Source of the DNA: Symbiodinium microadriaticum
Taxonomy: Eukaryota > Sar > Dinophyceae > Suessiales > Symbiodiniaceae
Direction: 5' to 3'
Assembly (NCBI GenBank): GCA_001939145.1
Contig: LSRX01000677.1
Coordinates: forward strand, 47,154 to 111,153
Length of the DNA stretch: 64,000 nt
The notes under the pieces are model-generated. The model made no database searches. It saw only the letters and a list, made by a program, of their open reading frames with translations, and had not been told where the DNA came from. Shown here piece after piece: positions 44,801 to 55,719 of this stretch; position 1 is the first letter of the stretch, and each line of letters begins with the position of its first letter. The position numbers were made by a program, and so were the translations under genes.

Positions 44801-45724
44801 CTCACCTCGGATAAAGACAAGCAGGCGTGGCGTTATCAGAGTGAGTCCATCTACATGCTTCATGTGGAGGCCATGCATTGCAATGCCTTTCAAGCTGCAA
44901 GCTGCCGAACGCCTGAATGTGAGCAGGAAGTGGACGTTCGAACGCTCGCCAATGCCTGCGTTCGGATGAAAGGATTTGCCACTCAACTGCATGCAATGTC
45001 CGCGATACAGAAGTGCAATCCTGTGCATCCACACATGCGCCCACCTGCAATGACCTGCCCCGCTGTTCCCTTGAGGAAATCGTTGCAGACTGTCAACTGG
45101 TTAGGTGTCTTGCATGGGTGTCAACGTGTGTACACTTACTCACGGTACTTCTCGGGACTAGCACGTGAAGCTTGCATCCTTGACACGTGTCAACGGGTTA
45201 AGGGAGATTGTGCGGCAGTACCTGTAAATTGCAAGGCAACCAGCATAGATCTGCTCCAGATGAGTTTCGACATGAAGCTTCTTGGCCGCACAGGGTTCGG
45301 GATGTGGGCAGCCCGCAGACAATATCTGTGCTCGATAGCTTCTGTTGTGCCCAATAGGCTTGTGGCTGAAATGCTTGGCCTTTCTTGACTCTGGAGGGCT
45401 GAAGGACCCGTTTCAACGCCGGAAAGGCTGCAACTCCAGTTTGAGAGACGATGTATTTGAATCTTCGGGAGCGGCAGTCGCCCGAAAGCCGCCAAGGACC
45501 ACCTTCCGGCAGCAAACGGGCTTGCTTCGACGGCCCCGTGGCCGCAAAGCTCTGAAGAGCTCTGAGCTCTGTGAGACGGGATGTCTGGGTCTGTGGTTCT
45601 GAGGTTTGCGAGGAGCCTCCGGCGTATGGAGGACATGATGATGGACCAGTCCCCGAGGACAGAACTTGCAGAGCAGCTCCAACCACCTTTCCCCCAAATT
45701 CCCCTTCTCAGCCGAGCTGCCTGA
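38852..45724 (+). CDS. Voltage-gated cation channel, single six-helix domain with EF-hand-like tail
   Basis: Exons, read in phase: 38852-38926 S1 (FVATLLLSSFFQSISLG); 39348-39386 loop (MTNYELSRPGEE); 39585-39638 and 39785-39832 S2 (LEVELAFSAFYLFE + VLAKLYVHRFYFF); 40009-40077 S3 (WWNIFDFFLVVTVLVEKLG); 40519-40587 S4 (RLLRLCKLARILRIFR: six basic residues, every third position); 40925-40988 S4-S5 linker (ELRLMLECVAGSVVNAFW); 41190-41242/48 S5 (VILLFFTKFIFALLLGQ); 41792-41893 turret and pore helix (LFRNVFQTMITLLQ); 42368-42406 selectivity filter (ATTGGIDWNEPYK); 43018-43068 S6 (VIFVMFILLFVVSIWNI); 43770-43848 post-S6 helix (VTSIFVEAALKAATPDFDAV). Likely tail exons are 44361-44412 (DFRPMAEDPRFRGYLHL), 44927-about 44974 (EVDVRTLANACVRMKG), one near 45236 (ATSIDLLQMSFDMKLL) and 45604-45724 (LRRMEDMMMDQ, stop). 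Only one channel repeat is present, so four subunits would assemble. The ion is probably Na+ or Ca2+; this is not proven. Confidence 0.8.
39398..39485. repeat. AT-rich AAT/TAA microsatellite in a channel intron
   Basis: Imperfect AATAAT/TAATAA and AACAAT units just downstream of the GT donor at 39387. The tract continues as AACAAT/AGAATAA units to about 39515. Confidence 0.85.
39639..39784 (+). other. GC-AG intron within S2 of the channel
   Basis: ctctttgag|GCCTGG ... gcccag|GTCTTG joins FYLFE to VLAKLYV in phase 0, producing a continuous S2 helix with the expected conserved Glu. No GT donor gives this reading. Confidence 0.7.
40689..40790. repeat. CATA/CAGCTACATA microsatellite in channel intron
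   Basis: Short (CATA)n with CAGCTACATA decamers at about 40718-40748. Confidence 0.85.
40989..41189 (+). other. GC-AG intron at the S4-S5/S5 junction
   Basis: ttctggt|GCCGGA ... tctcgag|GTGTGATT. The split codon T+GT gives Cys and the run NAFWCVILLFFTK, an uninterrupted S5 entry. Confidence 0.7.
41577..41671. repeat. 17-bp direct repeat in channel intron
   Basis: cgataggggacgcgcta occurs at 41577-41593 and 41655-41671, with a partial copy (aacgatagggtt) between. Function unknown. Confidence 0.8.
41894..42367 (+). other. GC-AG intron between pore helix and selectivity filter
   Basis: ctgcttcag|GCTGCC ... gccaag|GCCACA joins MITLLQ to ATTGGIDWNE in phase 0, the order expected for a P-loop. 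Confidence 0.7.
43069..43769 (+). other. GC-AG intron after S6, filled with CATA microsatellite
   Basis: tggaacatt|GCTCCT ... gatgccgag|GTGACA joins SIWNI to VTSIFVEAALK in phase 0, a standard S6 exit. The intron carries (GTGT), TA and a (CATA)n/CAGACATA/CAGTTACATA complex at 43365-43680. Confidence 0.7.
43365..43680. repeat. CATA-based microsatellite complex
   Basis: (CATA)n interspersed with cagttacata and cagacata units, about 315 bases, in the intron after S6. Same unit family as the window-start palindrome. Confidence 0.95.
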
Positions 45725-45729
45725 GCCTG

Positions 45730-47900
45730 GCCTTCTCTGACTCAGGAGGGGAACATCGAGGTCCGATCGCCAGTCACGATACAGGGTGTAGACCGGGGAT
45801 GAAGTCTTAGGATGACGATCCCTGAAGCAGAAACAAAAGCACTCCTTGTATCAGACATCATTGCGTCGAGGCTGAATGTCTTCACCGAGCTGGGCGACCT
45901 CGACGATGTAGCAAGCTGCAATTCGCCCAGCTAGTCGGGTTGGTCTCTCTCCGAAGCGAGACGAGCCTTTGAACCTGGCGACCCTGCCTTCGTGAAGACT
46001 CTGTACCAATGACATCTCTGCCTTCGTCAGTTTTTTGGGGTCCGACATGCCGGACTCGCAGTGTTGCCAAGTTCCAAGAGAGTTGTAGATCACTCTCATT
46101 TTCTGCGTGCTCTGGGCGCGATGGTGCCCAAGTAGTGACCGTGTAGCCAAAAGGCTCACGCTGTCAAATGGCGCATAGTACGACGAGCTGATGGTCCGAC
46201 AAATGCGTCTTCCCTTGCCACCTACAACAATTGGGGTGCTTTGGCAACGCTCTAGGGAGGATAGGTGCATCAGGATAGCTGCATCCGATCAGCTGCATGA
46301 TGCATGGAGTGTCTGACTTCGAATTCCGCTCTTTTCCCAACGCAGTACACGTAGTTCCATCGGATCGCTGCTTCATGTCAGAGTGTGTCTGGTCTAGAGT
46401 TTCATAGAGTGACAGAGGAGTAGAAAGGGGCATAGTCTGAACTCTGGAGCACTTTCCCAGAATGGCGTACCTTCTCGAGGCCCCCTTTCTTCGGGGCGGT
46501 TCATATTCTCTTGCGGTTCTGGAGCGGCCCGAGGTTATCTCGTTTGATGATGGTTTGGGGCCGTAGGGGTTCGATTGGTTGGGCAGTTGGAGCTTCAAGG
46601 GCAATCCGCTCATTGCAGTCGTGCCTGTAAGGACTCGCCGGGGCCGTGCTTCATTGGGACAACCCTCTGCAGAAGCATGATGCAACTGGCCTCTCAGAAG
46701 CTTTGTTGGCAGGGCCTTTACGTCTTCCACAGCGGCATCGAGATGTTGGCCGGCTCGTTCCTCTTTCTTCGGGGCCGTGGATCCAACGATCCAGCATCGG
46801 AGGCAGGCAACATCTGCGGGCTTGTGGAGTTGACGAGGCTTTGGGTGCAATTGCGGGGGATTGCGTAGAGGCATCAACAGTCACATCCATTCATCCACTG
46901 CACATTCCACGAGGTCTGGCTTGGAAAAAGAGTCGCGGCGTGCAGGCTAGAATTCTAGGACGAAGCGAGACCAGCGTAAGACACTCACAAAGCGCCAAGT
47001 AGCAGAGTGATGCAGGTTGACGGAGAGAAAGCTGAAGGTAGAAATCCCGCAGCAACGGTACATGGAAAGAAGAGCAGCAATACAGAGCAAAGAGATATAA
47101 CCAGAAGAGCAGCAGGGGTAAGGAAGGTACGAAAAGCAAAGGCACGGCAGCAGAAGACAGACTTACTACGACCTTGGTAGGAGCCAAGTGCAGAAGAAGA
47201 AGCAGTGCATGGGACTAACCTTGCGCCATAAACCCATAGAGTCCATAGAGCCTAAGCCCCTGATGTGAGGTCCGGCCCGTCGCCAAGCTTTACCGGCGCT
47301 GGCATGGAGCGGGACTGCTGGGGCTGAGCTTCCTCGGATGGCTCGTCGGGGCCTTGGGAGCCGAACCTATGACTTGAGATGGGAAAGATCTGATGAGATG
47401 TTGTCCTTCATGATCGTATGTTTGTTGTTTGTTCTAGCAATCAGTGGCTGGTCGACCAAATTCGTAAGTCTGCTTCAGGCACGGCAGTAGTATTGCTGCT
47501 ACTGGCATTCTCTGCAAGTCTAGACGCTGAGCCTTGAATCCTAAATGTTGATCAAAGACAGCTAAAGCGTAAACCAATCCAGGTCATCTGGAAGGGCCAG
47601 CTGCGCTCTGAAGTCGGGCGGACCGTCTCGCAGGCAGAGTTAGCAGAAGCCTTGCCCGTTTTGGGGTAATACTACCACCAGTCACCCCGTCCGAGGATTA
47701 TTCCTATCCTCCCCTATATCTCATCCGAGGCAACAGCAGCAACAGCAACAGAAACAACAAACACCAGCAGCTGCAACAGCAACGCATGCAAGAGTCGCAG
47801 CCACAGAAACAGTAATGCATTTTATTAGTGCCGCCTGCAAGAGAGGAGTTCCGAAAAGAGCACCGGACTCATAGCTGTACAGACTCCACAAAACAAATCA
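45730..47900. other. No confident gene
   Basis: Open frames occur on both strands (for example near 45845-45905 and 46680-46865) but no domain is recognised. CAACAG-rich short repeats lie at 47730-47790. Confidence 0.35.
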
Positions 47901-50060
47901 CAACAACCGAATCCAGATGTGGCTTTTCGGGAGCAGCGCTGGCGTAATGTTTCAACGGCAGCTGCACTGGCAGCACCTCCTCCAACATGTTTGTCGGCTA
48001 GACATGGCGATTCTCACTAAAGCGAAAGCAGCGACAAGAATCGGAACTAAAGCAGTAACATTTGAGCTATCCCCAGCAATGATTGCCCTCAAATCGGGAT
48101 GTTGCACTTCAGTTCGTGGATGCTTCTCGGGCTGGCCACGCAGCCCAACCCAAGCAGAAGTGCAGCTTGCTGCAGATCTGTAGCGTCGTCATGTTAATGA
48201 CAGTAGACCTATTTTGGTGGCTACTGTTATCCATGGTTGAAGATACTATGATGAGTTTTGTCTTCTGCAATGAGCCTTTCGCCAGAAGGATGTACTGCGT
48301 GGCACTGCCGCTAATGCCGCTCTGCCTCGAGGAACCTTGCAACAGGTGATGCCTGCCTCTCTAGAGTCCAAGAGCTTAGCGACCCACCCTGGACCCAAAC
48401 ACATCCCAAAGAAACACCACACTAGCAATGTTAAAGTCGCCGACGAATGCAAACATGTATGCAGTATACAGAACAAGATGACAGGCACTCGCCCTCTTCC
48501 ACTTTGGGGCGGTTGCCGCTCATGTCATGGCCGCGGTGGAGAGCAACAATCAGAGCCCTGAGCCAAAGAAGAGCTCAGGGTCTCCTGGGAGTTCAAAGGA
48601 GGTTGCCGGAGAAACCGTCTGAGAGTTGTGAGTTTGGCTGTGTGATATGCGTCGTGCTCAGGAACCTCGATCCAACGGACGAGGGTTACGTGTCCACCGC
48701 CGCTGCAGCAAAATCCCCACATGTGGCATGACCTGCATTGGGTCATGAGCTCGCTCGTGCTTACTTTTTTTCCTCATGCCTTCCGTGTCATTCGGGCTAC
48801 TTCAGGGTTGCCTCTGCCTGGCAGACTGCAGCAACTGCAACATCAAACGAACTCTTTCGGCGGACGCTCTGTGCCACATGAGCGAACTGCAATGCTTTTG
48901 ACGTGAGCCCGCCTGTACAATAGTCGTCACTATTGAAGCATTTCGCGACAACAAACCGCATTCCGGGTCGGGCATCACTCCACCTCGCAGAAGAAAGCCA
49001 CAGCGTGACCTTGGAACAGGTGCTGTTGACGATTGGCTTCCTCGCCCATGCGGCGGGCTCGATGGACTGAGCTAGTCTGCAGCTTGAAGGCCGTTTTAAG
49101 GCGTTGAGCTTTTCCTGGGGCTGCGCCGATGTCTTCAAAGCACTTCCATGTGCATGCTGTTGAATAGTCTGACGAATCTCGCATGTTTGCGGTGGAAGCC
49201 GGCGGGTGCATGGATCCGTCACCCGGGACCGGCTACCACGAGAAGTCTCCCGGACAGGGTGAGTTGAAGTCCAGCTGGAAGCCTGTTGAACCTTCGTTCG
49301 TACGATGCCGATGAATATGACGTGATATGATCAATCTGGCAATTCCACCCGACTGCCGACTCTGGAAAGAGCTACAGACTGGCAGAGGCGACATCTGTCA
49401 TTCTCTGCGATGGCTCCATAGACCAGGTGGCGAGGACAGGCAACGGTTTGGTAGAGGCTGAGTCTTCTTTCGGCCGCCATCGCAGCTCCATTGGTTCAAA
49501 AACTCCGGGCCTCGAAAGAGAGGCCTGCAGAGAGACGAAGAGAGCGATCCGCGTCCTCGGAAGTCCCGAAACGGAGCAGGTGACTATGACCACCTAAAGC
49601 GGACTTGGAACAGCGCCTTCACAACGACCTGGACGAGATGAGATCAGTCAAACCAGCTCCAACTTTTCAGCCGTTGGCTCGAGATCTGTCGTGGCTGTAG
49701 CATCGGCGCCTGGTGTTTGATTCGACCTGTTCATGGACGGCTTGAAAAACAGTAGTGGGAACCTTGGCCACTCTAGCCAGGAACTGAAACTGAAACCCCT
49801 ACAGGCATCGGAAGCAACACTCTTACAGACTGTTTCTACCTTCGGCTGTGCTCAGCTCTTCCGTGCTTCTCTTTTTTGGGGCTGGTGCCGGTGCCTCAGG
49901 TGATGGCCAAGGAAGCCCTTGCATTGACCAGGGGGTTTGTGAAGAGTGCTCCTCATGGAACCTATTTCCCAATATTTCCCATGCTTTCGCTGCAGAGGTT
50001 TGGCGCCTCTCTATCCTAAACCCCCAAGGCGAACCCTTAAGCCCAGGTTTTCCGGCGCAA
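47900..50060. other. Weak exon candidates only
   Basis: A hydrophobic + strand stretch near 48190-48260 (VMLMTVDLFWWLLLSMVE) and another coding-like stretch near 49900 (VMAKEALALTRGFVKSAPHG) are possible exons. Neither has a clear context. Confidence 0.25.
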
Positions 50061-50061
50061 C

Positions 50062-50094
50062 ATGGCATCCGAAGTGACCCCATCGAGCTCCAAG
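50062..50094 (+). CDS. Possible first coding exon (11 codons)
   Basis: ATG in good context (aacATGg) encodes MASEVTPSSSK and is followed immediately by a canonical donor (aag|GTGAGG). The downstream sequence is intron-like (AAT-rich, poly-T, poly-G). No partner exon was identified, so this is a weak call. Confidence 0.25.
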
Positions 50095-50209
50095 GTGAGG
50101 TTCCACTTCCTTGCTCAAGAAACCTTCCATGCTGTAGGATTCTGCGATTTATATATACTGGTGAAGGCGAGCAGGGATAGCATGAGCCTTTTCTTTTTGT
50201 TGGAGGGGC

Positions 50210-51253
50210 GGGATAACAATAACAATAATGACAATAAGAATAGTAGTCATAATAGTAAGGAGAAGGAGAAGAATAGCAATACTAGCAATACTAACAATAA
50301 CAATAATAGCAATCACTAGCCATAACAACAGCAAATTGTAGTAATAGGAGTGGGGTTTATTATTATGTTTTTTTTTTGCGCCTGCGGGATTTTTTTTTTG
50401 TTTTTTCTCTTTTTTTTTTTGGGGGGGGGGGGGGGTCTCGTCCGCTTTTGTGGTGCTGCGCCTCCTCATTTCAGAGCACAAGCTGTCATTGTCTGCTTCC
50501 CCGCTTTTGCTTTGCCGGTTCTCGGCCTTCTGCCTCTGTTTGCTTCTCGTTTTCTGCTTGTTATTGCTTCTGCTTTTGCTTTTCTGCTTCTCTGCTTTTC
50601 TGCTTGCTTGTCCGCTGCTCTGCTTTAACGCATTGCTCTCGTGCTTTTCCGCTATGCAGTTGTTTGTGTTCTGCTTGTTCTTGCTTATGCTCTTGCTTTA
50701 ATAACAACAGCAACAACTAGAAGCTCGACAAGTACAGCTACAAAGTACATACACACACACACATATGTAAATATATTTATACACACACATATGTATACGT
50801 ATAAGTATATGTATATATATATATATATATACATACACATAAATCAATAAATATGTATATATATATATAATGTGTATATATATATATATGTATGTATGTA
50901 TGTATGTATATATATATATATGTATATAGAAATAAATGTATATATATATATATAGAATGTGTGTATATAGAATATAGAGTCATAGAGTCTCTATAGTATA
51001 TATACATATATAGTGTGTATATATATATATGGATAAATAGCAAGTATGTATGTATATATATTTATATAGAGTATGTGCAGTGTGCATAAAATATATAGTA
51101 TATATATATATATAGTACATTTAATGTATATACAGATAGATAGATATAGTATATGGTATATAATATCTCGTATATAGTATATATATATATACATACATAC
51201 ATATACAGTGTATAAATGTATAGCATATTGAATATATATATATATATATATAT

Positions 51254-51290
<37 letters not shown>

Positions 51291-51425
51291 GTATACAGTA
51301 TATAAAATCTCGTATAAAGTTTGCATATATATATATATACACACACAGTGTATATATATATATATATAGAATATGTTCAGTATATGTATACAGTATATGT
51401 AGTACATATATCTATATACGTCGAG
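50210..51425. repeat. AAT-rich, homopolymer and TA/CATA/GATA microsatellites
   Basis: AATAAC/AATAGC units at 50215-50320; poly-T runs and a poly-G run at 50371-50434; CTTG/CTGC-rich pyrimidine tract to 50700; then TA, GTAT and (GATA)n tracts (51256-51290) to 51420. No gene is credible despite long Tyr/Ile frames. Confidence 0.9.
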
Positions 51426-51514
51426 TTTATGGTTGTCGATTGAAAGCGTCAGCGTGGCCATGACGGACCAGGCATTGTCCGGTGCTGGTCCACAAAGGAG
51501 TGCTTATTTTTGTC

Positions 51515-51640
51515 GCCATTATTAATTTTTGCATCTGTGGCTTTTTTCGCCTGCTTGGTATTAATATTAGTATGTTGCCATTATTAATTTTTGCATCTGT
51601 GGCTTTTTCGCTGACTTGGTATTAATATCAGTATGCATGG
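51515..51640. repeat. 62-bp tandem duplication
   Basis: The sequence beginning gccattattaatttttgc starts at 51515 and again at 51577. The two copies differ by a few bases and indels. Both end in ttggtattaatat(t/c)agtatg. Confidence 0.85.
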
Positions 51641-52020
51641 TAATATCAGTATTAATATCGATATTAATAAAATATCAATATAATATAATTATGAATAATG
51701 AAAGTAATATAAATAAACAAACATTTGAATAAAGATATATATATATATACAATATATATATATATATATTCATTCATTTATGTATTTATGTATTTATGTA
51801 TTTATGTATGTATTTATTTATTATTTCACATATAATATTACATCTTGACTAATAATACCAATAATGATATTAATGATCATAGTTATACTAATACTACTAG
51901 TAGATTCATATTCATAGTATTGTACTAAAATTAATATATTCATATATTAACATTAGTTTCAATATAGATATTAGTATTAATATTCAAGTTAGCATTAATT
52001 TGTTTATGATGTATAGACTT
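51640..52020. other. AT-rich spacer
   Basis: Very AT-rich DNA with AATATT, TATA and ATTTATGT units. Nothing coding. Confidence 0.6.
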
Positions 52021-52044
52021 TCCCGCTTACACTGCTCCCGAGGA

Positions 52045-52625
52045 CAAAATGCTGACCCCCAAGCACTGGCGACTGCATGCTGGTGGATCCATAAAATGCT
52101 TTGCCCCAAATAATGGTGGATTTACTGGCGCAAAAAACCAAAGACAGGTGGTATTTCGAAGCACACCCAAAATTTATTCTATTTCCCCAAGTGCCGCTGC
52201 GATTGCACGCAGGGTTTCCCAAACACTGTGGGCGGGGACAGTGATGTTGTGCAACTGCCAGGAACACGCCGCAGCAGGAAGCTTGTCCCCAGAAGCACCT
52301 TGCCGTCTCGCGCCACCAGCAACCGCCGATCTCTGTATGTTTGACGGATGCCCCAACTACCGATGGGGTTCAGCAAAATTCGAGACGCGGTTAAAATGCT
52401 TTCCACCTGCTACTGCCACAACTCGCGGATCCCGGACCGAGCTCGCAGCAACCACTACTCTGCGCACTTTTGACGCAACCCGCTTTTGTGCTGATGGGCC
52501 AACATGGTCTTCCACAAGTACTGCCGGATCCCGAAGCACAACCAACCTGCTCTCCCCCGAGTAAAAGCTGGCGGTTCCAAAAGCACGGCAAAATGCTGTC
52601 CCCCTTAATGCTGGCGTCCTAGAGG
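52045..52625. repeat. Degenerate GGATCC/AAAATGCT-containing repeat cluster
   Basis: Elements such as aaaatgct(t/g)(t)cccc, actggcg and ggatcc(a/c) recur irregularly (about 52048-52110, 52395-52440, 52525-52620). This suggests decayed tandem repeats. The open frame spanning it (52049-52564) is probably a by-product. Confidence 0.4.
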
Positions 52626-52629
52626 CGCG

Positions 52630-53225
52630 GCCGGCGCTTCGCAGTCTCTGGATCCCCCACCCCCTCCGCACCAAAAAAGCAAAAAATCACACAGACGCAA
52701 AGAATAAATTCCCACAGAAATTCTGCACCCGGAGTACTAACAGTAATCATATTAATATTGGGATAGTAGTAAGAATTGTAAAAATGTTGTAAACATAGTA
52801 ACAAATGGTAACAATAGATGTTCATGATAACAATATGTCAATAAATATTAGTGTTACTTCTAGTTATAGTGTAATTACACGTTGCGATTATACTTATAAG
52901 TACATGATGATGGCGGTCACGATAACAATAACCATAATCGTGACAGTATCAAAACGAGCATCAATAGTAAGGATAGTAATAGACGGTAGTAGCAACACAG
53001 TAACACTGGGGCTTCTGGAGCTCTCTTGGCTCCTGACCTGCTAGGACGGCGGAATTGGGCCTGCTTCGACTTCGAGCCCGGGAGGTCGGGTACCCGATTG
53101 CTTCCCGTGACCGTCTGAGGAATTCGCAGTGTACAGATATACATATACATAGATACATGTACACATATGCATGTATACATATATACACACACACACATAT
53201 TCTACAAGTAAATAAGTAAATAACT
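52630..53225. other. AT-rich, no gene
   Basis: AT-rich spacer with short CATA-like tracts at 53130-53190. Nothing supportable as coding. Confidence 0.5.
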
Positions 53226-53237
53226 GAATGACGGATT

Positions 53238-55594
53238 ATATAGATATAGATATAGATATAGATATAGATATAGATATAGATATAGATATAGATATAGAGA
53301 TAGATATAGATATAGATATAGATATAGATATAGATATAGATATAGATATAGATATAGATATAGATATAGATATAGATATAGATATAGATATAGATATAGA
53401 TATAGATATAGATATAGATATAGATATAGATATAGATATAGATATAGATATAGATATAGATATAGATATAGATATAGATATAGATATAGATATAGATATA
53501 GATATAGATATAGATATAGATATAGATATAGATATAGATATAGATATAGATATAGATATAGATATAGATATAGATATAGATATAGATATAGATATAGATA
53601 TAGATATAGATATAGATATAGATATAGATATAGATATAGATATAGATATAGATATAGATATAGATATAGATATAGATATAGATATAGATATAGATATAGA
53701 TATAGATATAGATATAGATATAGATATAGATATAGATATAGATATAGATATAGATATAGATATAGATATAGATATAGATATAGATATAGATATAGATATA
53801 GATATAGATATAGATATAGATATAGATATAGATATAGATATAGATATAGATATAGATATAGATATAGATATAGATATAGATATAGATATAGATATAGATA
53901 TAGATATAGATATAGATATAGATATAGATATAGATATAGATATAGATATAGATATAGATATAGATATAGATATAGATATAGATATAGATATAGATATAGA
54001 TATAGATATAGATATAGATATAGATATAGATATAGATATAGATATAGATATAGATATAGATATAGATATAGATATAGATATAGATATAGATATAGATATA
54101 GATATAGATATAGATATAGATATAGATATAGATATAGATATAGATATAGATATAGATATAGATATAGATATAGATATAGATATAGATATAGATATAGATA
54201 TAGATATAGATATAGATATAGATATAGATATAGATATAGATATAGATATAGATATAGATATAGATATAGATATAGATATAGATATAGATATAGATATAGA
54301 TATAGATATAGATATAGATATAGATATAGATATAGATATAGATATAGATATAGATATAGATATAGATATAGATATAGATATAGATATAGATATAGATATA
54401 GATATAGATATAGATATAGATATAGATATAGATATAGATATAGATATAGATATAGATATAGATATAGATATAGATATAGATATAGATATAGATATAGATA
54501 TAGATATAGATATAGATATAGATATAGATATAGATATAGATATAGATATAGATATAGATATAGATATAGATATAGATATAGATATAGATATAGATATAGA
54601 TATAGATATAGATATAGATATAGATATAGATATAGATATAGATATAGATATAGATATAGATATAGATATAGATATAGATATAGATATAGATATAGATATA
54701 GATATAGATATAGATATAGATATAGATATAGATATAGATATAGATATAGATATAGATATAGATATAGATATAGATATAGATATAGATATAGATATAGATA
54801 TAGATATAGATATAGATATAGATATAGATATAGATATAGATATAGATATAGATATAGATATAGATATAGATATAGATATAGATATAGATATAGATATAGA
54901 TATAGATATAGATATAGATATAGATATAGATATAGATATAGATATAGATATAGATATAGATATAGATATAGATATAGATATAGATATAGATATAGATATA
55001 GATATAGATATAGATATAGATATAGATATAGATATAGATATAGATATAGATATAGATATAGATATAGATATAGATATAGATATAGATATAGATATAGATA
55101 TAGATATAGATATAGATATAGATATAGATATAGATATAGATATAGATATAGATATAGATATAGATATAGATATAGATATAGATATAGATATAGATATAGA
55201 TATAGATATAGATATAGATATAGATATAGATATAGATATAGATATAGATATAGATATAGATATAGATATAGATATAGATATAGATATAGATATAGATATA
55301 GATATAGATATAGATATAGATATAGATATAGATATAGATATAGATATAGATATAGATATAGATATAGATATAGATATAGATATAGATATAGATATAGATA
55401 TAGATATAGATATAGATATAGATATAGATATAGATATAGATATAGATATAGATATAGATATAGATATAGATATAGATATAGATATAGATATAGATATAGA
55501 TATAGATATAGATATAGATATAGATATAGATATAGATATAGATATAGATATAGATATAGATATAGATATAGATATAGATATAGATATAGATATA
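53238..55594. repeat. 2.36-kb (GATATA)n hexanucleotide array
   Basis: About 390 near-identical GATATA units. The only variant I see is a GAGATA unit near 53297. All frames are open as two-residue repeats, so the 800-residue frames here are artefacts. Its right edge is a single N at 55595, so the true length may differ. Confidence 0.97.
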
Positions 55595-55690
55595 NACAAA
55601 CACAAACACAAACACAAACACAAACACAAACACAAACACAAACACAAACACAAACACACGCACACACACACACACACACACGTGTGCACA
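55595..55690. repeat. (ACAAAC)n and (CA)n tract after a single N
   Basis: An unknown base at 55595 abuts a different hexamer family (acaaac, about 10 units) and then (CA)n. The abrupt change of unit at the N marks an assembly join. Confidence 0.9.
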
Positions 55691-55719
55691 TGTATGTGCA
55701 TATGCATGTTCACATGAAT

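Noticed and set aside
52049..52564. 171-residue ORF
   Set aside because: Spans the decayed GGATCC/AAAATGCT repeat cluster; no domain, and its residue pattern follows the repeats.
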